Assembly (NCBI GenBank): GCA_017591395.1
Contig: WEDG01001459.1
Coordinates: 310,001 to 374,000 of the forward strand
Length of the DNA stretch: 64,000 nucleotides
Reading direction: 5' to 3'
Source of the DNA: Schistocephalus solidus
Lineage: Eukaryota > Platyhelminthes > Cestoda > Diphyllobothriidea > Diphyllobothriidae
Below, in pieces: positions 49,601-60,250 of the stretch. The position numbers were made by a program, and so were the translations under genes. The notes below the pieces were generated by a model. It was not told the origin of the DNA. It searched no databases and saw nothing but the letters and a program-made list of their open reading frames with translations. Within the stretch, counting starts at the first letter, position 1. The number at the start of each line of letters is the position of its first letter.

Positions 49601-49663
49601 CAGTATGCATTTGGTTATAGTGGAGTGAACTTGCTATATGCATAAACCTTTGACGCACTTGTG
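46601..49663. other. No gene established; GC-richer decayed region
   Basis: From about 47600 to 49500 the sequence is GC-richer and holds overlapping frames on both strands. A minus stretch (CRTKCVTDKVCRILISK before a GTAGGT donor at about 48924) and a plus stretch ending at GTAAGT (about 49074) are exon-like or decayed retroelement-like; neither could be assigned. Downstream exons of the M13 peptidase gene might be expected here but were not found. Confidence 0.35.
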
Positions 49664-49756
49664 AAAAACTCGGCGACCTCGGTGGGATTCGAACCCACGC
49701 CAGCAAGGGGAAGGCTTTAGTACAGCTAACGCTCTAGCCAACTGAGCTACGAGGCC
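49664..49756 (-). pseudogene. tRNA-like sequence (family T head) with Pol III signals
   Basis: On the minus strand 49756-49674 folds partly as a tRNA: acceptor GGCCTCG/CGAGGTC (7 bp with one G-T), D arm GCTC/GAGC, T arm GTGGG-TTCGAAT-CCCAC. The A-box TAGCTCAGTTGG and the B-box GGTTCGAATCC are perfect. T5 (49664-49668) follows as a Pol III terminator. The anticodon region (TTAGCTGTACTAAAGCC plus a 14-nt variable part) cannot form a proper 5-bp stem with a 7-nt loop, and no CCA is encoded. It is therefore best seen as a tRNA-derived repeat or pseudogene. An intron-containing tRNA reading (a GTA triplet as in tRNA-Tyr) was tried and leaves no variable loop. Confidence 0.7.
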
Positions 49757-50227
49757 CCACTGGGAGCCGTGAGTTTAATCACACTTGGGTCAAGTTACCC
49801 GCCCAGCCTACCGCAACGTATGAAATCGTATGGAATCGCAAACGTATGGAACCAATTCTGATACAGCAAGCTGACTGCCCAAGCAGGATTTCCTAAGCAA
49901 TCAATCTAGAATCCACCAGATGACTACCAGGCACAATTAATTAGAAGAGCATTTTGGCAGATTTGAATAATTCCTTTGACATACTATTTAATCCTTCCTG
50001 GACTACTTCGATCAAACTGAGCCGGCAAATATAAACCGTCAAGTTGATCGCAGTTCATGTTGTTGGCTGATTATAAACAGACCTGAACATTTAAATCGCC
50101 TGAAAAGATAATAAAATGTGATAGAGGGTGAAGTGGTAGCTGAGCCCAGTGTCCAGAATCTCCCAGAGCCCGCGTCAGGTAATTCCGACTTCGTACAAGC
50201 AGCAGACGGTCCAACTAAAGCATGATA
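49757..50227. repeat. Family T flank and partial copy
   Basis: GCATTTTGGCAGATTTGAAT and AATTCCTTTGAC at 49951-49980 repeat the left arm of the fold-back copy. The rest (a GC-richer stretch at 50130-50215) may be the body of a repeat but has no second copy in the window. Confidence 0.5.
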
Positions 50228-50351
50228 AGTAGAGGATTTTGGCAGATTTGAATAATTCCTTTGACCCACTTGGGTTTGAATCCCACCGAGGTCGCCGAGT
50301 TTTTCAGAAGTGGGTCAAAGGAATTATTCAAATCTGCCAAAATCCTCTACT
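50228..50351. repeat. Family T fold-back: perfect 44-bp inverted repeat
   Basis: Left arm 50228-50271 and right arm 50308-50351 are exact reverse complements over 44 bp (AGTAGAGGATTTTGGCAGAT ... TTTGACCCACTT). The 36-nt loop holds the 3' end of the tRNA-like head (GGGTTTGAATCCCACCGAGG, TCGCCGAGTTTTTC) including a B-box with one change. A transcript would make a long hairpin. Confidence 0.95.
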
Positions 50352-50775
50352 ACTATGCATATACCTTACTCCTGCTCCACATATTTATCGCAAATTAACT
50401 TGAGGTAGGCGTTGACGCAATGACTGACAAAGTTGAATTACCAATCTATGCCTTTCACGCAAAACTGTTACCTGACTCTCTACATGCCAGGCTTTATTCA
50501 AAGTGCGCTTGATTATTCCGATTGAAGAGGCTAGACAGTGGACCCAAGTTAGATCCAAGTTCGAATCAAGCTGACTGAGGACGAGATCGGGTAGGGTGGC
50601 TGGTCTGATTACCATGTACCCTATGTAGGCTTAGTTCTCAGCGCAGTGACAGATGCGGTACGTGCCGATCATGATTAGCTATATAGCCCTCAAAAGGGCA
50701 CACAGAACTAGAAACACGCCGCCCAAGTAATGAAATTGGTCCAGGGAATGATTCAGGAAAGGCAACTATTTCCAT
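50352..50775. other. Unassigned, possibly another tRNA-like repeat
   Basis: GATCCAAGTTCGAATCAAGC at about 50552 resembles a Pol III B-box, but no A-box or cloverleaf could be drawn. The minus frame at 50385-50615 is not supported as coding. Confidence 0.3.
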
Positions 50776-50840
50776 GACCTAACCCTCACACTACTTATAA
50801 AATAACACCTAACCCTACCCTTACCTAAATACCACATAAA
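50776..50840 (+). repeat. Short CCCTAA-like block
   Basis: GACCTAACCCTCACACTACT and ACACCTAACCCTACCCTTAC give four to five telomere-like units. Confidence 0.65.
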
Positions 50841-51526
50841 AGAAAGGTCCCTGCATTCGGACCTTCATGCAAGAAGGGACGTATCTTATCTCCTCAATCG
50901 TCGACCTCAAAACCTACGCAGTTTGACGCATTGTAACAAGTTCAAGCATGCCATGAGGGTAGAATCCTCGATATCGGGATGACCCTCCATCCTTACGTGT
51001 GTCAGTGGCCCGTTTGAGTCATTCAGCCGACATGTGAGGACAATGGGTGGATCACATACTATAATTATAGTATAACGTGACCGATTTTTATATCATCAAA
51101 TACAGATTTAAAAATCCATATTTAGGTGGATGAAGATGTCAGCCCTCGAATGCGAGAAATAAATGAAAACATTCGTCCATCAAACCACGCATGCGACCGC
51201 TGACCAGTGCATCAAGGCTTAATCAGGCTTTGAAACTGCCAAAATGCCATGACCGCACGTTCTACTCAGACCTGTATAGGTCAATTTGTGGTAAGAAGAG
51301 CAATTTTGGGTTTACAAACACACGAAATGTCCAGTTAACCTAATTACGCAAACGGATGGCTGCTCATCAAACAAAAGTGCCTCCTACATGCTCCATCGTC
51401 ATAACACCAGACAGCCATTTGTATGCGGATGCAGTAAACCTGTGTCCAATCAAACTGACCATAATAATGCGTTGAAGAGATAGAGAAAAAGAGGGAGTGC
51501 AATAACCATGTTCCAACGTTTCTCAC

Positions 51527-51622
51527 CTGGGCAAATGAAATGAAAAATAACTGATCCATTGTGAGGTTTAGGCCTGGCAGTTGTCTCGGTGTCCCCTGCG
51601 AGCCTTGAAGCTTTTTAAATGC
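51527..51622 (-). CDS. M13 zinc metallopeptidase (ECE-like), exon C
   Basis: Minus-strand exon of 32 codons. The acceptor is CCTGCTGTTTCTGTCTAG, the donor GTGAGA, both phase 0. The peptide starts AFKKLQGSQ and ends LPGLNLTMDQLFFISFAQ, the well-known M13 block (LPGL.LT..QLFF..FAQ) that follows the ENIADNGG motif in neprilysin and endothelin-converting enzymes and precedes VWC. It continues exactly from exon B (LKAAYR|AFKK). In M13 enzymes this is part of the extracellular catalytic domain. The intron to exon B is 3981 nt and holds family B and D repeats. The next coding exon, expected to start with VWC, was not found; a VWCYDDG string at about 51410 lacks an acceptor. Confidence 0.92.
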
Positions 51623-52153
51623 CTAGACAGAAACAGCAGGATATGGGATGATAAAAAGAACATGCTAAGTTTATCATATTCAGGCAATAAACGTGACCAT
51701 TAATTAACAACAACATATAAAAATACCAGCCCTTTGTTTTAAAGGTCAGCGGTCTTCTAGGTGGAACAATTTTTTAAACGTTCAGAAGATGCATTCCCCT
51801 TAAACCTCTTTTCAGCTCAGGAGTAAACACTGCACTGATGTTCACCTACTTTGAAAGAATGACATTAATTGTTCGTTAAAACATCGAGGTTTTGGTAATC
51901 CTTGAATCAATCAGTGTTTTTTTCCAGTTTGATACAGTCCAACAACAGCTCTTTTTGTGATTAATAAGAAATCAGGTGATATTGGATAAAGTACGATGAG
52001 CAGCCTTACATAATTTATGTGTGTTTTGCAGCTATCTCATCACGATCAAATCTAGAGCTAAATATCAACAAAATTCTGAAACGTTTTCAATAAGAAAGGG
52101 TAAGTTGGAACGAGTCGTATTATGATTATTATCACGCAGCACAATATGTCAGT
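51623..52153. other. Intron of the M13 gene, unique sequence
   Basis: AT-rich intron sequence between exon C and the family D element, with no recognised content. Confidence 0.6.
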
Positions 52154-52894
52154 TGACTTAGGATGCCGGCTTCGGCAATGGCCTCTTTTCGGTCGTTTAC
52201 AAAAGGTTTAGTCGGTAAACAAATACCAACTTACGTAGTATAAAGCTCCGGCATTACGTTTCTGGGTTTATAAAGTTAAGCACCTTTATAGACAACGTAC
52301 AATAAATATTAGTTTTTCAAGTGTTTGGTAGAAAATTGCGTCTGCAAATTTTATTCCAAATAAGAACATTTTTCAATTGTTTAAAAAGGTTTCAATTAGA
52401 ATATAATTTTGAACCTGATCTACAGTTGCACTTCCAGTTAGGACGTTCAAATTGAATTATCGATACTTTCAATGCAATAAAGCATACATTTCTCTACGTT
52501 ATTAAAATATTTCATATAGGACTCCTAAAAATCTTGCAATGATTGTTGACCAAGTTATATAATTTATTAGCATTAATGGAGGGACAAATATGATACTGTA
52601 GACATGAACATCTCCTGATTTTAAACATGTCATAATAAAACAAACGTTTTCTGAACCGAACAATAGCGTTTCTTCAAGCATCACCTTTATAAACGGCGCG
52701 CAATTTGATACCAAATGAGTACAAAAGAATATATTTTTTTTGTGTAGTTTCTATAAACTTTATTTTAATTTATGAGGGCTGTCAAAAATAAATAAGAAAA
52801 ACGTTTACTTCTTAAATAGTATTTTTAAAAATCCCGTACAGTTTTTCAGGCGGCTGGAAAAGAAGCTCATTCGAAATCCGGCCTTCTAGCTAGA
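52154..52894. mobile_element. Family D, second copy, inside the M13 intron
   Basis: The left end (GGATGCCGGCTTCGGCAATG, CCTCTTTTCGGTCGTTTAC) and the right end read in reverse (AAGGCCGGATTTCGAATGAG, CTTCTTTTCCAGCCGCCTG) pair as terminal inverted repeats. Length (about 740 nt) and interior words such as TTACGTAGTATAAAG and TTTATAGACAACGTACAA align with the copy at 37384-38128. The interior is non-coding. Confidence 0.72.
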
Positions 52895-53999
52895 GTACAA
52901 TATTTTTGGTTGATATTTAGTCCTATTCAGCTGTGCAAGGCAACCTAAGCAAGCCTTTCTTATCTAAAACAGGTTTCAAGATTTTGATGAACATTTCACG
53001 AGGTGGGCCAGCTGCTGTAACACATCGCAAGCGTGAGTGCAAAGGTAACGAAGAGGTGAGCGGAAAATAAACTATCGTCAGATTTAACATAATGCTTTAC
53101 ATCCAGAAGCGAAACTGCAAGGTGCAATAAAAGGCCTTCTTGGTTCCAAAAGCACCCGCCTCCCTCTATCACTGCCCTCCCTCTTTTCAGTGTTGTACTG
53201 ATAGTCGACTTTTTGATAAAATTATACAGCGGCTAACGTAAGGCTTGCGTGACCATGACCTATCACGATCATATCTGACATCGCGTGAGTCCGTATTTCT
53301 GATAGCATACCATTAAGCTGGACCGATTGCATCTCACGTTTATATACGGTCTGGGACTGGAAAATGACTGGCCAGTTGATGGGAATAATTGGAACCTGGC
53401 ATTCGGTCCTCTTCGGCTAAAATACTTATCAAAAAACAATTTTATTATATTTCAGTCTTTTCCCTGTCTTGACAACTAATTTTGTAATGTAAAAAGCAAA
53501 GATGAGTTTCTTCATAGAGGCGGGTACTGGGGGGTGTGCACTCTGGTGTAAAAAAACGAGAAGACTCAGTAATCAAGATATGTTCTCACCATCCATGTGA
53601 AACCAGCTCATACGCAAAAATTGGGCAACATTTTTATACTGCAGGTACGCACTATAATCCCTGAAAGTGTACACTGTTACTGCACTCGGGTCTGAAATAA
53701 ATTCTTTTACTGACAGAAAGCGTACAGGATAACGGCTCGTTTGATTTAGAGTCAAAATACCGCACTGAGGAGCCAAATTTCAGGTCAACCCTGGTGAACA
53801 TTGATTTCTACTATGTGTCCCACAGCCTGGTGGGCGCAGGATGGTAGCACTCATGAACTGGCTTACAGTAATAGACGACGGGCAGAAGGGCCGCGTCTAA
53901 ATGTGGGTTTTATCGCAGTGACAGACAAAGCTAAAAGGTCCATCTACGCGTGCTACCCACAAAATGTTTCCCCTTGAGGGACAAAAAAACGCTTGCAAA
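52895..53999. other. M13 gene intron, no exon seen
   Basis: Contains a minus frame at 53573-53776 without a domain, and a TTTCAAGATTTTGATGAACA stretch before GTGAGT at 53032 that is open for only 20 codons on the strand opposite to the M13 gene. Confidence 0.5.
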
Positions 54000-54190
54000 C
54001 AAAGAGAGTGGGCCACTAGGATCCCATCTGAGTGGGAACACCATAGCGACAACATTAAAAGGAAATTAATCCAGTCTGACTGTTAATCAAACAGTCGGCC
54101 ATTTAACACACGTACACAGAGGACTGACAGGGAGAACTGAGTTATTCCATCAGTTGACAACCTTCAAAGTCACGAATTATAGTGTTTCCG
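54000..54190 (-). repeat. Family B fragment
   Basis: GGATCCCATCTGAGTGGGAA, CACCATAGCGACAACATTAA and CAGTTGACAACCTTCAAAGT are minus-oriented family B words. Lies in the M13 intron between exons B and C. Confidence 0.65.
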
Positions 54191-54996
54191 GATAAATCCA
54201 GGTGAATTATATTTGTTATAGTGAAGGATGCTCCGAACTGCCACGAAGGCGGAGTCCAAGGAGTAGGTTTCTATTTCTCTTCATTTCCCATGCAACTGCT
54301 AGCCGTAAGAGCCTGTCAGTTATTTGATATTTAAGATAGGCGCAAGGAGCTGACAGAGTTCCTCACACGATTTGATTCCTCACACAATACACCAGATATT
54401 TACAGAAAGTAGAAGTGGCTGTATTCTCTACGTCTTATAAGTAAGAAAAAATAATGAAGGTGGATGTCATCTAAAATGGTGTGTACATAGTCCAGGGCAT
54501 ACCCAGCTAAGGCACTAGTTTAAATTTCCAGATGTTTGATTGAAACAATGGCAAAGACTAAGCTGACGGAACAAACGTACCGGCGTTACCTACTCTTTTT
54601 CTTGGTCCGATAACCCAAACTCTACCACTACTAGCCGTGAACTATGGCTCTAAGGTACGCAAGAGAAGTCAAATCCCATTGGTTGGGTTTCAATAGTTCA
54701 GAAATGGCATTTTATCCTCATAAAATACCTTGTTCAACGAAATATCAAAATAAAGGAAACTGGAGATTCATCTCGCTTAAACCTTACGCACTTCATCTAT
54801 AGAGAGGACACAAAATATAGTGCACGAAGTAGACCCAGAACTAACGTGTAAGAAATTTTTAAACAAATTACATGTACTTTACATTGTAAGCATCAGGGTT
54901 CCCACAGGGAAACTGCATAAATAAAATAGAGTTGAAAGTACCCGCTAGCCATAAGCGAACGTTTACTTGCATTGAAATAACTTAAAAGTTGTGGGC

Positions 54997-55410
54997 TCAA
55001 ACGCAACTAGAGCTGGTGGAACGGACAAAATATGCTTCACGACAGTTCGATCGTAAATTCCGACGAGATCTACCATGTCCTCCACATGAGGTTGATGCAG
55101 GAAGAATGACTGGTGCATGGAGTAGTTTTAAATGAAAGTAGACTTGCGCTGCAGCTACCGCACACTCTCTTCCCCTACCCGCCTGCTTCCGGTGTAAAGC
55201 GAAAGTCAAGAAGGATGGAGGCGGGATCAAATACAGAGGGCTGCTGCCACACAGAGCTTGGATCCCACTGATTGAGAGTCCCATAAATGCCACATTAAGA
55301 AGGATCGACTGCAGTCACTCCACACAACCCCACTGGTCTGAGCGCAGCCCTGGATATCCCGTCAATTGGCAACCTTCAAAGCCAGGACTCTTAGCGCACC
55401 GTAATTATAC
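54997..55410 (-). repeat. Family B copy, minus-oriented
   Basis: Read in reverse it follows 35600-36046: CTTTGAAGGTTGCCAATTGA, GGGACTCTCAATCAGTGGGA, TTGACTTTCGCTTTACACC, CAAGTCTACTTTCATTTAAA and GGAGGACATGGTAGATCTCG. It ends about 200 nt from exon B of the M13 gene. Confidence 0.78.
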
Positions 55411-55603
55411 ACTTACTGAATGAAGGCCTATCAGGCTAGAAACAGTGCTTTTGAGCATGATTGCTTCCCCTTGTCTAAGTTCCAGGTCATCTGGAAAATA
55501 GGATTCATCTACAGGAATTTAAGAAATCACTCTTTTTCATCCAAACCTTTCAACAAATGTTTCAGTACTTATGTATGTAAAAATAGGGTCACAATGAACC
55601 TAC

Positions 55604-55669
55604 CCTATATGCCGCCTTCAGGCCACCGTTATCTGCAATATTTTCGCTCAACGTTAACTGACCGTCAAC
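55604..55669 (-). CDS. M13 zinc metallopeptidase (ECE-like), exon B with ENIAD motif
   Basis: Minus-strand exon of 22 codons: VDGQ then LTLSENIADNGGLKAAYR. The acceptor is TTGGTTTGTGTATTTTAAG, the donor GTAGGT, both phase 0. In M13 peptidases (neprilysin, ECE, Kell) the ENxxD motif supplies the glutamate that is the third zinc ligand and an aspartate that positions a zinc-binding histidine. Both are present. A serine replaces the more usual glycine before ENIADNGG. LKAAYR is closer to endothelin-converting enzymes than to vertebrate neprilysin. It joins in frame to exon A (QGKN|VDG) and exon C (AYR|AFK). The HExxH exon should lie further right and was not found. Confidence 0.94.
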
Positions 55670-57152
55670 CTTAAAATACACAAACCAAGAACAAAAGTGA
55701 GAAAACAAAGAGAAATTACTTAATGCAAAACTGGAAACGGAATGCATTGAAGTTCTTTTAAATAGGAAAACAAACTATTTATTACATTTTAAGATCCTAC
55801 ATTTTAGGTTAGCTCAGGTTTGTTTTATTTACACCCAATGATTAAGTATATTTAAAATGATGTGCCTCTGACAAATCAATTTTACCGGACCTGAAATATG
55901 GTGGTCAGTAGAAACTTCTGCGGTGGGTTATAATCGTCAATGTTCTCTTATTAAGCTCAACGGGTTTTTTATTTAAAAATATACTTAATTTCAACTCTGG
56001 AACTGTTATGATACTTAACGATAACGCAGTCCATATTTGTAACATTGCGTACATAAGCAGGCATGTATAGCAGTTTTCTTCAAGTAATTTTGTCTCTTTA
56101 CTTAATTGGGACTCAGTATTGATGGATTGTCAGTATGACGAATGTAACTCAAGGCTACCGGAAAACTTATCGATTCAAGTCGTCTGGCAGCATAACCTAC
56201 ATTGTTCCACTGTGTGTACACAAAGCACAAATCAATTCTCGTCATGGTCGGCTTCGTTTTCTTGATATGATCGCAAATTTATCTCAGATAATTCAAGAAC
56301 ACGGCAATCGACGTTTGACCAAACTGGCCGTTTGCCGCCTTATGAGTTCACTGTTACTGTCCTATGGCTGATACGGTTTTCTAAGCAATACTACCAACAC
56401 AGGTCACTCAAATCTTATTCGCTTGGATTTTTAAAGATTCTGAAATGGTCCTTGAACCTCAAGTATTCAGAATTTAATGGCAGCGCATGGAACGAGCACA
56501 CTGTTTTAGATTCCGGAGAGCACTTCCTGTCAAGTGGCGCTGTCCGCAAGATCGTTGAAACCGACGTGACCAGGCATGGACATAACCGCATTTACTAAGA
56601 GTATTAAGCAGTACTCTGGCGCTGAAAAAGGATTTTAAGAATGGACCTGCAATTTATTCGCTCCCTCGATGGACAGTTCATATGTTTATGATTTACTAAT
56701 GGTAAGAAAACGTCATTAAGTTAAACTTCCTTCCCCCTGTTAAGACCCATGATATTTCGTCGATGCAAACAGTTAAATTCTATTTTTTCTTTATTCATAC
56801 ATCTTGTTCTGTTACAGCATGCCCAGAAATAAATTGTCAAGCTAACTACAGCTTCCGAAGGTAAAAGAAACGTGTCGTGTTTTATCTTTGCTTTAAATAT
56901 ATTTGCTTGCTGCCCATTTAAGGTTGTTAAAAAAACAATTGTATCAATTATACCACTGAAGCGCACTAGTTAACGCAAGTTAAAAAACGCTTTAGCTCTT
57001 CCACTCACAGTCCTTAGGACAATTCAACTACCACGTTTGAACGCAAGTAAGGTTTGTAAAGGTTTGGAGTAAAGGTAGCGTCTACCGCCTTTCAACCAGT
57101 CGTTTTACTGGCTGGCAGGTATGAAAACGGGATGGTCAACCAAAATACCCAC
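55670..57152. other. M13 gene intron (1.48 kb)
   Basis: Intron between exons A and B. On the opposite strand, 56135-56598 has two overlapping frames (RYRKTY-like basic start and NGSAWNEHTVLDSGEHFLSS) that are GC-richer than their surroundings and could be a decayed mobile-element gene; no family is recognised. Confidence 0.5.
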
Positions 57153-57277
57153 ATTTTTTCCCTGGACAGTGTAGTTGCCATATTGGTGTATCATGCACTC
57201 GCTGTTTTTCTCGAAGTCTGTTCGAGTACTCTCGCTCCACCACTGTCGCAGGTTGCCCTTTGCGTCATACTTTGAGC
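57153..57277 (-). CDS. M13 zinc metallopeptidase (ECE-like), exon A
   Basis: Minus-strand exon of 125 nt. It begins in phase 1 after CTAACTTAACTTTCAG and ends in phase 0 at donor GTGGGT. The peptide starts (G)SKYDAKGNLRQWW, the M13 signature just after the HExxH...FDDQG segment, then DFEKNSECMIHQYGNYTV and QGKN. The conserved cysteine and the QY.NY block are in their usual places. No stop or frameshift occurs, and the reading continues into exon B. Known M13 proteins are type II membrane or secreted zinc endopeptidases that cleave peptides outside the cell. The upstream exon should end with FDDQ plus the first base of Gly. It is not visible up to 64000, so the next intron is at least 6.7 kb or the exon is missing. 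Confidence 0.92.
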
Positions 57278-57523
57278 CTGAAAGTTAAGTTAGAAAAGAG
57301 CTGAGGGTATAATACATTTTAAAGCGAAAGCCCGTTAAGGTGTTTCAACGAATGCATGGGACCCAGGTCAGTGGGCTGCCTGCCTTCTTTCAGATGCTGG
57401 AAAATGAGGTGTTAACTAGGCATCTGTCATAGGTTTTAATAAAATCGAAATGATCTACTTTCTTGCCTTGTTTACATATAACCGTTGGATCTAGTGCTGT
57501 GATATGGTAAATACTGACCGACT
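57278..57523. other. M13 gene intron, start
   Basis: Short unique intron sequence between exon A and the SINE fold-back. Confidence 0.6.
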
Positions 57524-57872
57524 GCTAACGGGACTAACTGATTCCGCTGTGCCTTGAGACTCACTCGCGAGCACTGCCAGAACCTGCATGGCGGCTATTA
57601 GTAGAATAGGCAGATGAACGAGCCCTTGGCTCAAGGGTTAAAGCGTTAGACTTCTGATCACGGGGTCACCGGTTCGCTCCTTGGGTGGTTCACCATCTGG
57701 GGTCGGGCATGACTGGCTGACGCCAGCTAATAAGCGAGAGATGGCCATTCCGGTCCCGTTTGTCGTTCCCAGCAATATTCATCTGCCTATTTGTCTACTA
57801 GCTGTTGTGCGGCTGCTGGCGGGGCTCGAGAGTGAGCCTCAAGGCACAGCGGAATCAGTTAGTCCCGTTAGC
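57524..57872. mobile_element. SINE family A fold-back with about 95-nt inverted tails
   Basis: A plus-oriented SINE (57619-57872) has the tRNA-like head (GAGCCCTTGGCTCAAGGGTT, B-box GGTTCGCTCC at 57671-57680), the body and the tail. Immediately before it, 57524-57618 is a minus-oriented tail. The two tails are inverted repeats from TTCATCTGCCTATT to CCCGTTAGC, with the outermost 34 nt identical. Both tails share variants not seen in other copies (AGCGGAATCAGTTAG where others have ACGGGACGAGTGAG). Confidence 0.88.
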
Positions 57873-57917
57873 GATCGTTGAGCGTTTATCAGCGTATACA
57901 AGTCATTATTCCCTATC

Positions 57918-58125
57918 TAAACCAGCAAGACCACGAGCCGGTCGCTCAATGGTTAGTGCGTTTGGCTTCTGAGCAACGGGTCGCGGGGTCAAGCATCTGG
58001 TGGTGTACCACCTGGAGTTGGGTATGACTGGCTGACGACGACTACTAAGCCAGAAATGGCCATTCCAGTCTCCCTTGCCTTTGCTGGCAATTTTCATTTA
58101 CCTATAATAGTAGCACTACTTTGTA
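57918..58125 (+). mobile_element. SINE family A, head and body
   Basis: Starts AACCAGCAAGACCACGAGCC, has an A-box-like GTCGCTCAATGGTTAG and a damaged B-box (GGGTCAAGC), then GTGGTGTACCACCTGG, GGGTATGACTGGCTGACGAC and AGCCAGAAATGGCCATTCC, and stops at CCTATAATAGTAGCACTAC. The tail is absent. It lies 45 nt after the fold-back copy in the same orientation as that copy's main part. Confidence 0.85.
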
Positions 58126-60250
58126 AATTTCATCCAAGGTTTTTACCTATTATGTAGCACTTTGCGTCAATAATAATATAAAACATTAAAATTGCTTGTT
58201 TTTTGCGTCTTAGTTTGAGCTTCATTTTTCAGTCTACTTAATGAAAGCTCACAGACATTTGATAAAATGAAGTTTATAGGACTGATACTAAAACGTAAAC
58301 ATTTATAATCTATTTATTTTATATAAGCATTTATATTCATAGCAGTTAAATAATTAACTAGAAGTACTTTTGTGATATCCGCAGTTTCCACGCTGCATTA
58401 AAGCTTTTGATATGCGTAAAATAAAGCAGTGACGAGGTTATTATATAAAAAAACTTTACTATAACCGCAGATATATTTGAGATAGGCCTAAGTTAAAAAG
58501 GCTTTGAAACTTAAAAATTAAGTTGCTGAATAATTTAAAACAAAATAGTTCCATGTGTATTATACCATATAACAGGTGTAGATAATTTGTCTATTCAATA
58601 AACAATGCTCAGTACTCTTTGCCGGCTTTACGTAGCTTATGATTTACTTTGCTTAAATATCGAAACAGAGTGGATCAGTCGTCAACTTCACATAGCTAGG
58701 CAACTTAAACGACCGCTACTAAATTTCAGCAAGTCAGAACAGCATCCTTATTCACAAATTTCTAGAAATATTTTCCATCACTTAGGTATTGGTGCGAGTA
58801 ACGTAGATCTCGGCCATTTTCCAAATACGTTTATAACTAAGGACGCACCACACTTGACTAAAATAAATTACACGCAGTAGCAAAATATATTTTAAAAAGT
58901 AAACGTGAACCAATTAAGTGGTTTTGAAAGGTGCTTACTTCATTTTAATTGAATTATCACATTGCTTTATAGAATTCAAGAGCAAAGGTTAAAAAAGGTG
59001 TGTGAAAAGCTGTAAAGTGTTGATTTTAGGAAGAATTGACAGAAAAATATAAAAATCAAATATCAAATTTCAGTATAAGTTAAATATATTGTGATTTACC
59101 ATGTAAAGCGAAAAAGAATCAAATTTAAAATTAACTGTCATTTTGTCTCGATGCCTAGAAAACCCGACTTAAAACAGTTCCATATACGCATGAAGTAATA
59201 CAAAAGGGAGGAAGCAAAATAAACACAAAATGTTGTATTAAAGCAAACTTTTAAGCAATACCACATTGATTACGTGTAGAAGTACTACAAGTATAGAATA
59301 ATTCAGCAAATCAATCAGTTAAATGCAGAGATATTGGAGGAAGCATCACCAGAACTATTGTCTTATTTATGAATGTGCGCAGTTAGTATAGGAAAAGTAA
59401 GTTTTTGCAGATATGTCATGCATATTCCCATGCTCAATACAAACCCTTAAAAGATACTAAAAGGTTGAAGAACTGGGAATAGCAGTGAAAGCTTTATTCA
59501 TTTGATTTACAGATAAGAAAATTAGGTTGTCCCACCAACGGGTTCAAACAGAGGATATAACCCTTGTCACTTGAAATATCAGGTCTCTTTTTGTGTAATC
59601 AAATAATTCAGCAAATACTCAGAAGTTCTTTTTTAGAAAAAGCTCTATAATTAGCAGTCAACCTCCTTTCCAGAATTACAATTACATTTATTTTTAATTT
59701 TTGGCACTGCTTTTTAAAATTTTAATCGTTACTAGAACGCCTGGAATTTTTGGATTATCTCAAACACGTGAACTCAGCTATAAACCAAACAGATAAAAAG
59801 CTTACTAAGCTTTTCAAAGGAATTCAAAATACAGAACCTAACATATATTACAAAACTGTGCCGCAATAAAACTCATATACGCCTGTATACACAACGCTTT
59901 CGTAAGTCCTTTGCAAAAATCTGCGAAAAAGGAAATGTTACGTTTCTCCAGAAGTATAGGATCTGGGTTCAATTTTACATCCTTGTTGAATTATGAATGG
60001 TTTTAAATGAAGCATTTTCACGGAAAGGTGGTGCGCATCCGAAATATAAGACTAAAAATTTGTTCGTAGGTTCAAAGAAAAAATAAAGAACCTTAAATTT
60101 AAACCAGTATTTACAGAATAATGTTCTTAACGTTTGTCTTCACAATATTGAAGACAGCCCTATAAATTTAAATAAGACTTCCAAAATATGTTTTTAAAAT
60201 CAAACGTCAGCAGTAAAGAACGCATAAACAAAATTCCTTGATATTTTTAG
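58126..60250. other. No gene recognised, very AT-rich
   Basis: Intron-like sequence upstream of the visible M13 exons. A 91-codon plus frame at 58605-58880 has no recognised domain. Confidence 0.45.

Noticed and set aside
49674..49756. Functional tRNA-Tyr gene with an intron
   Set aside because: A GTA triplet can be placed in the anticodon loop, but pairing the stem with downstream bases removes the variable loop. The sequence also recurs as part of a dispersed repeat.
51344..51526. Continuation of the M13 exon C frame with VWCYDDG as the expected VWC block
   Set aside because: There is a clear GTGAGA donor at the end of exon C, no acceptor before VWC, and the following residues do not resemble the M13 C-terminus.
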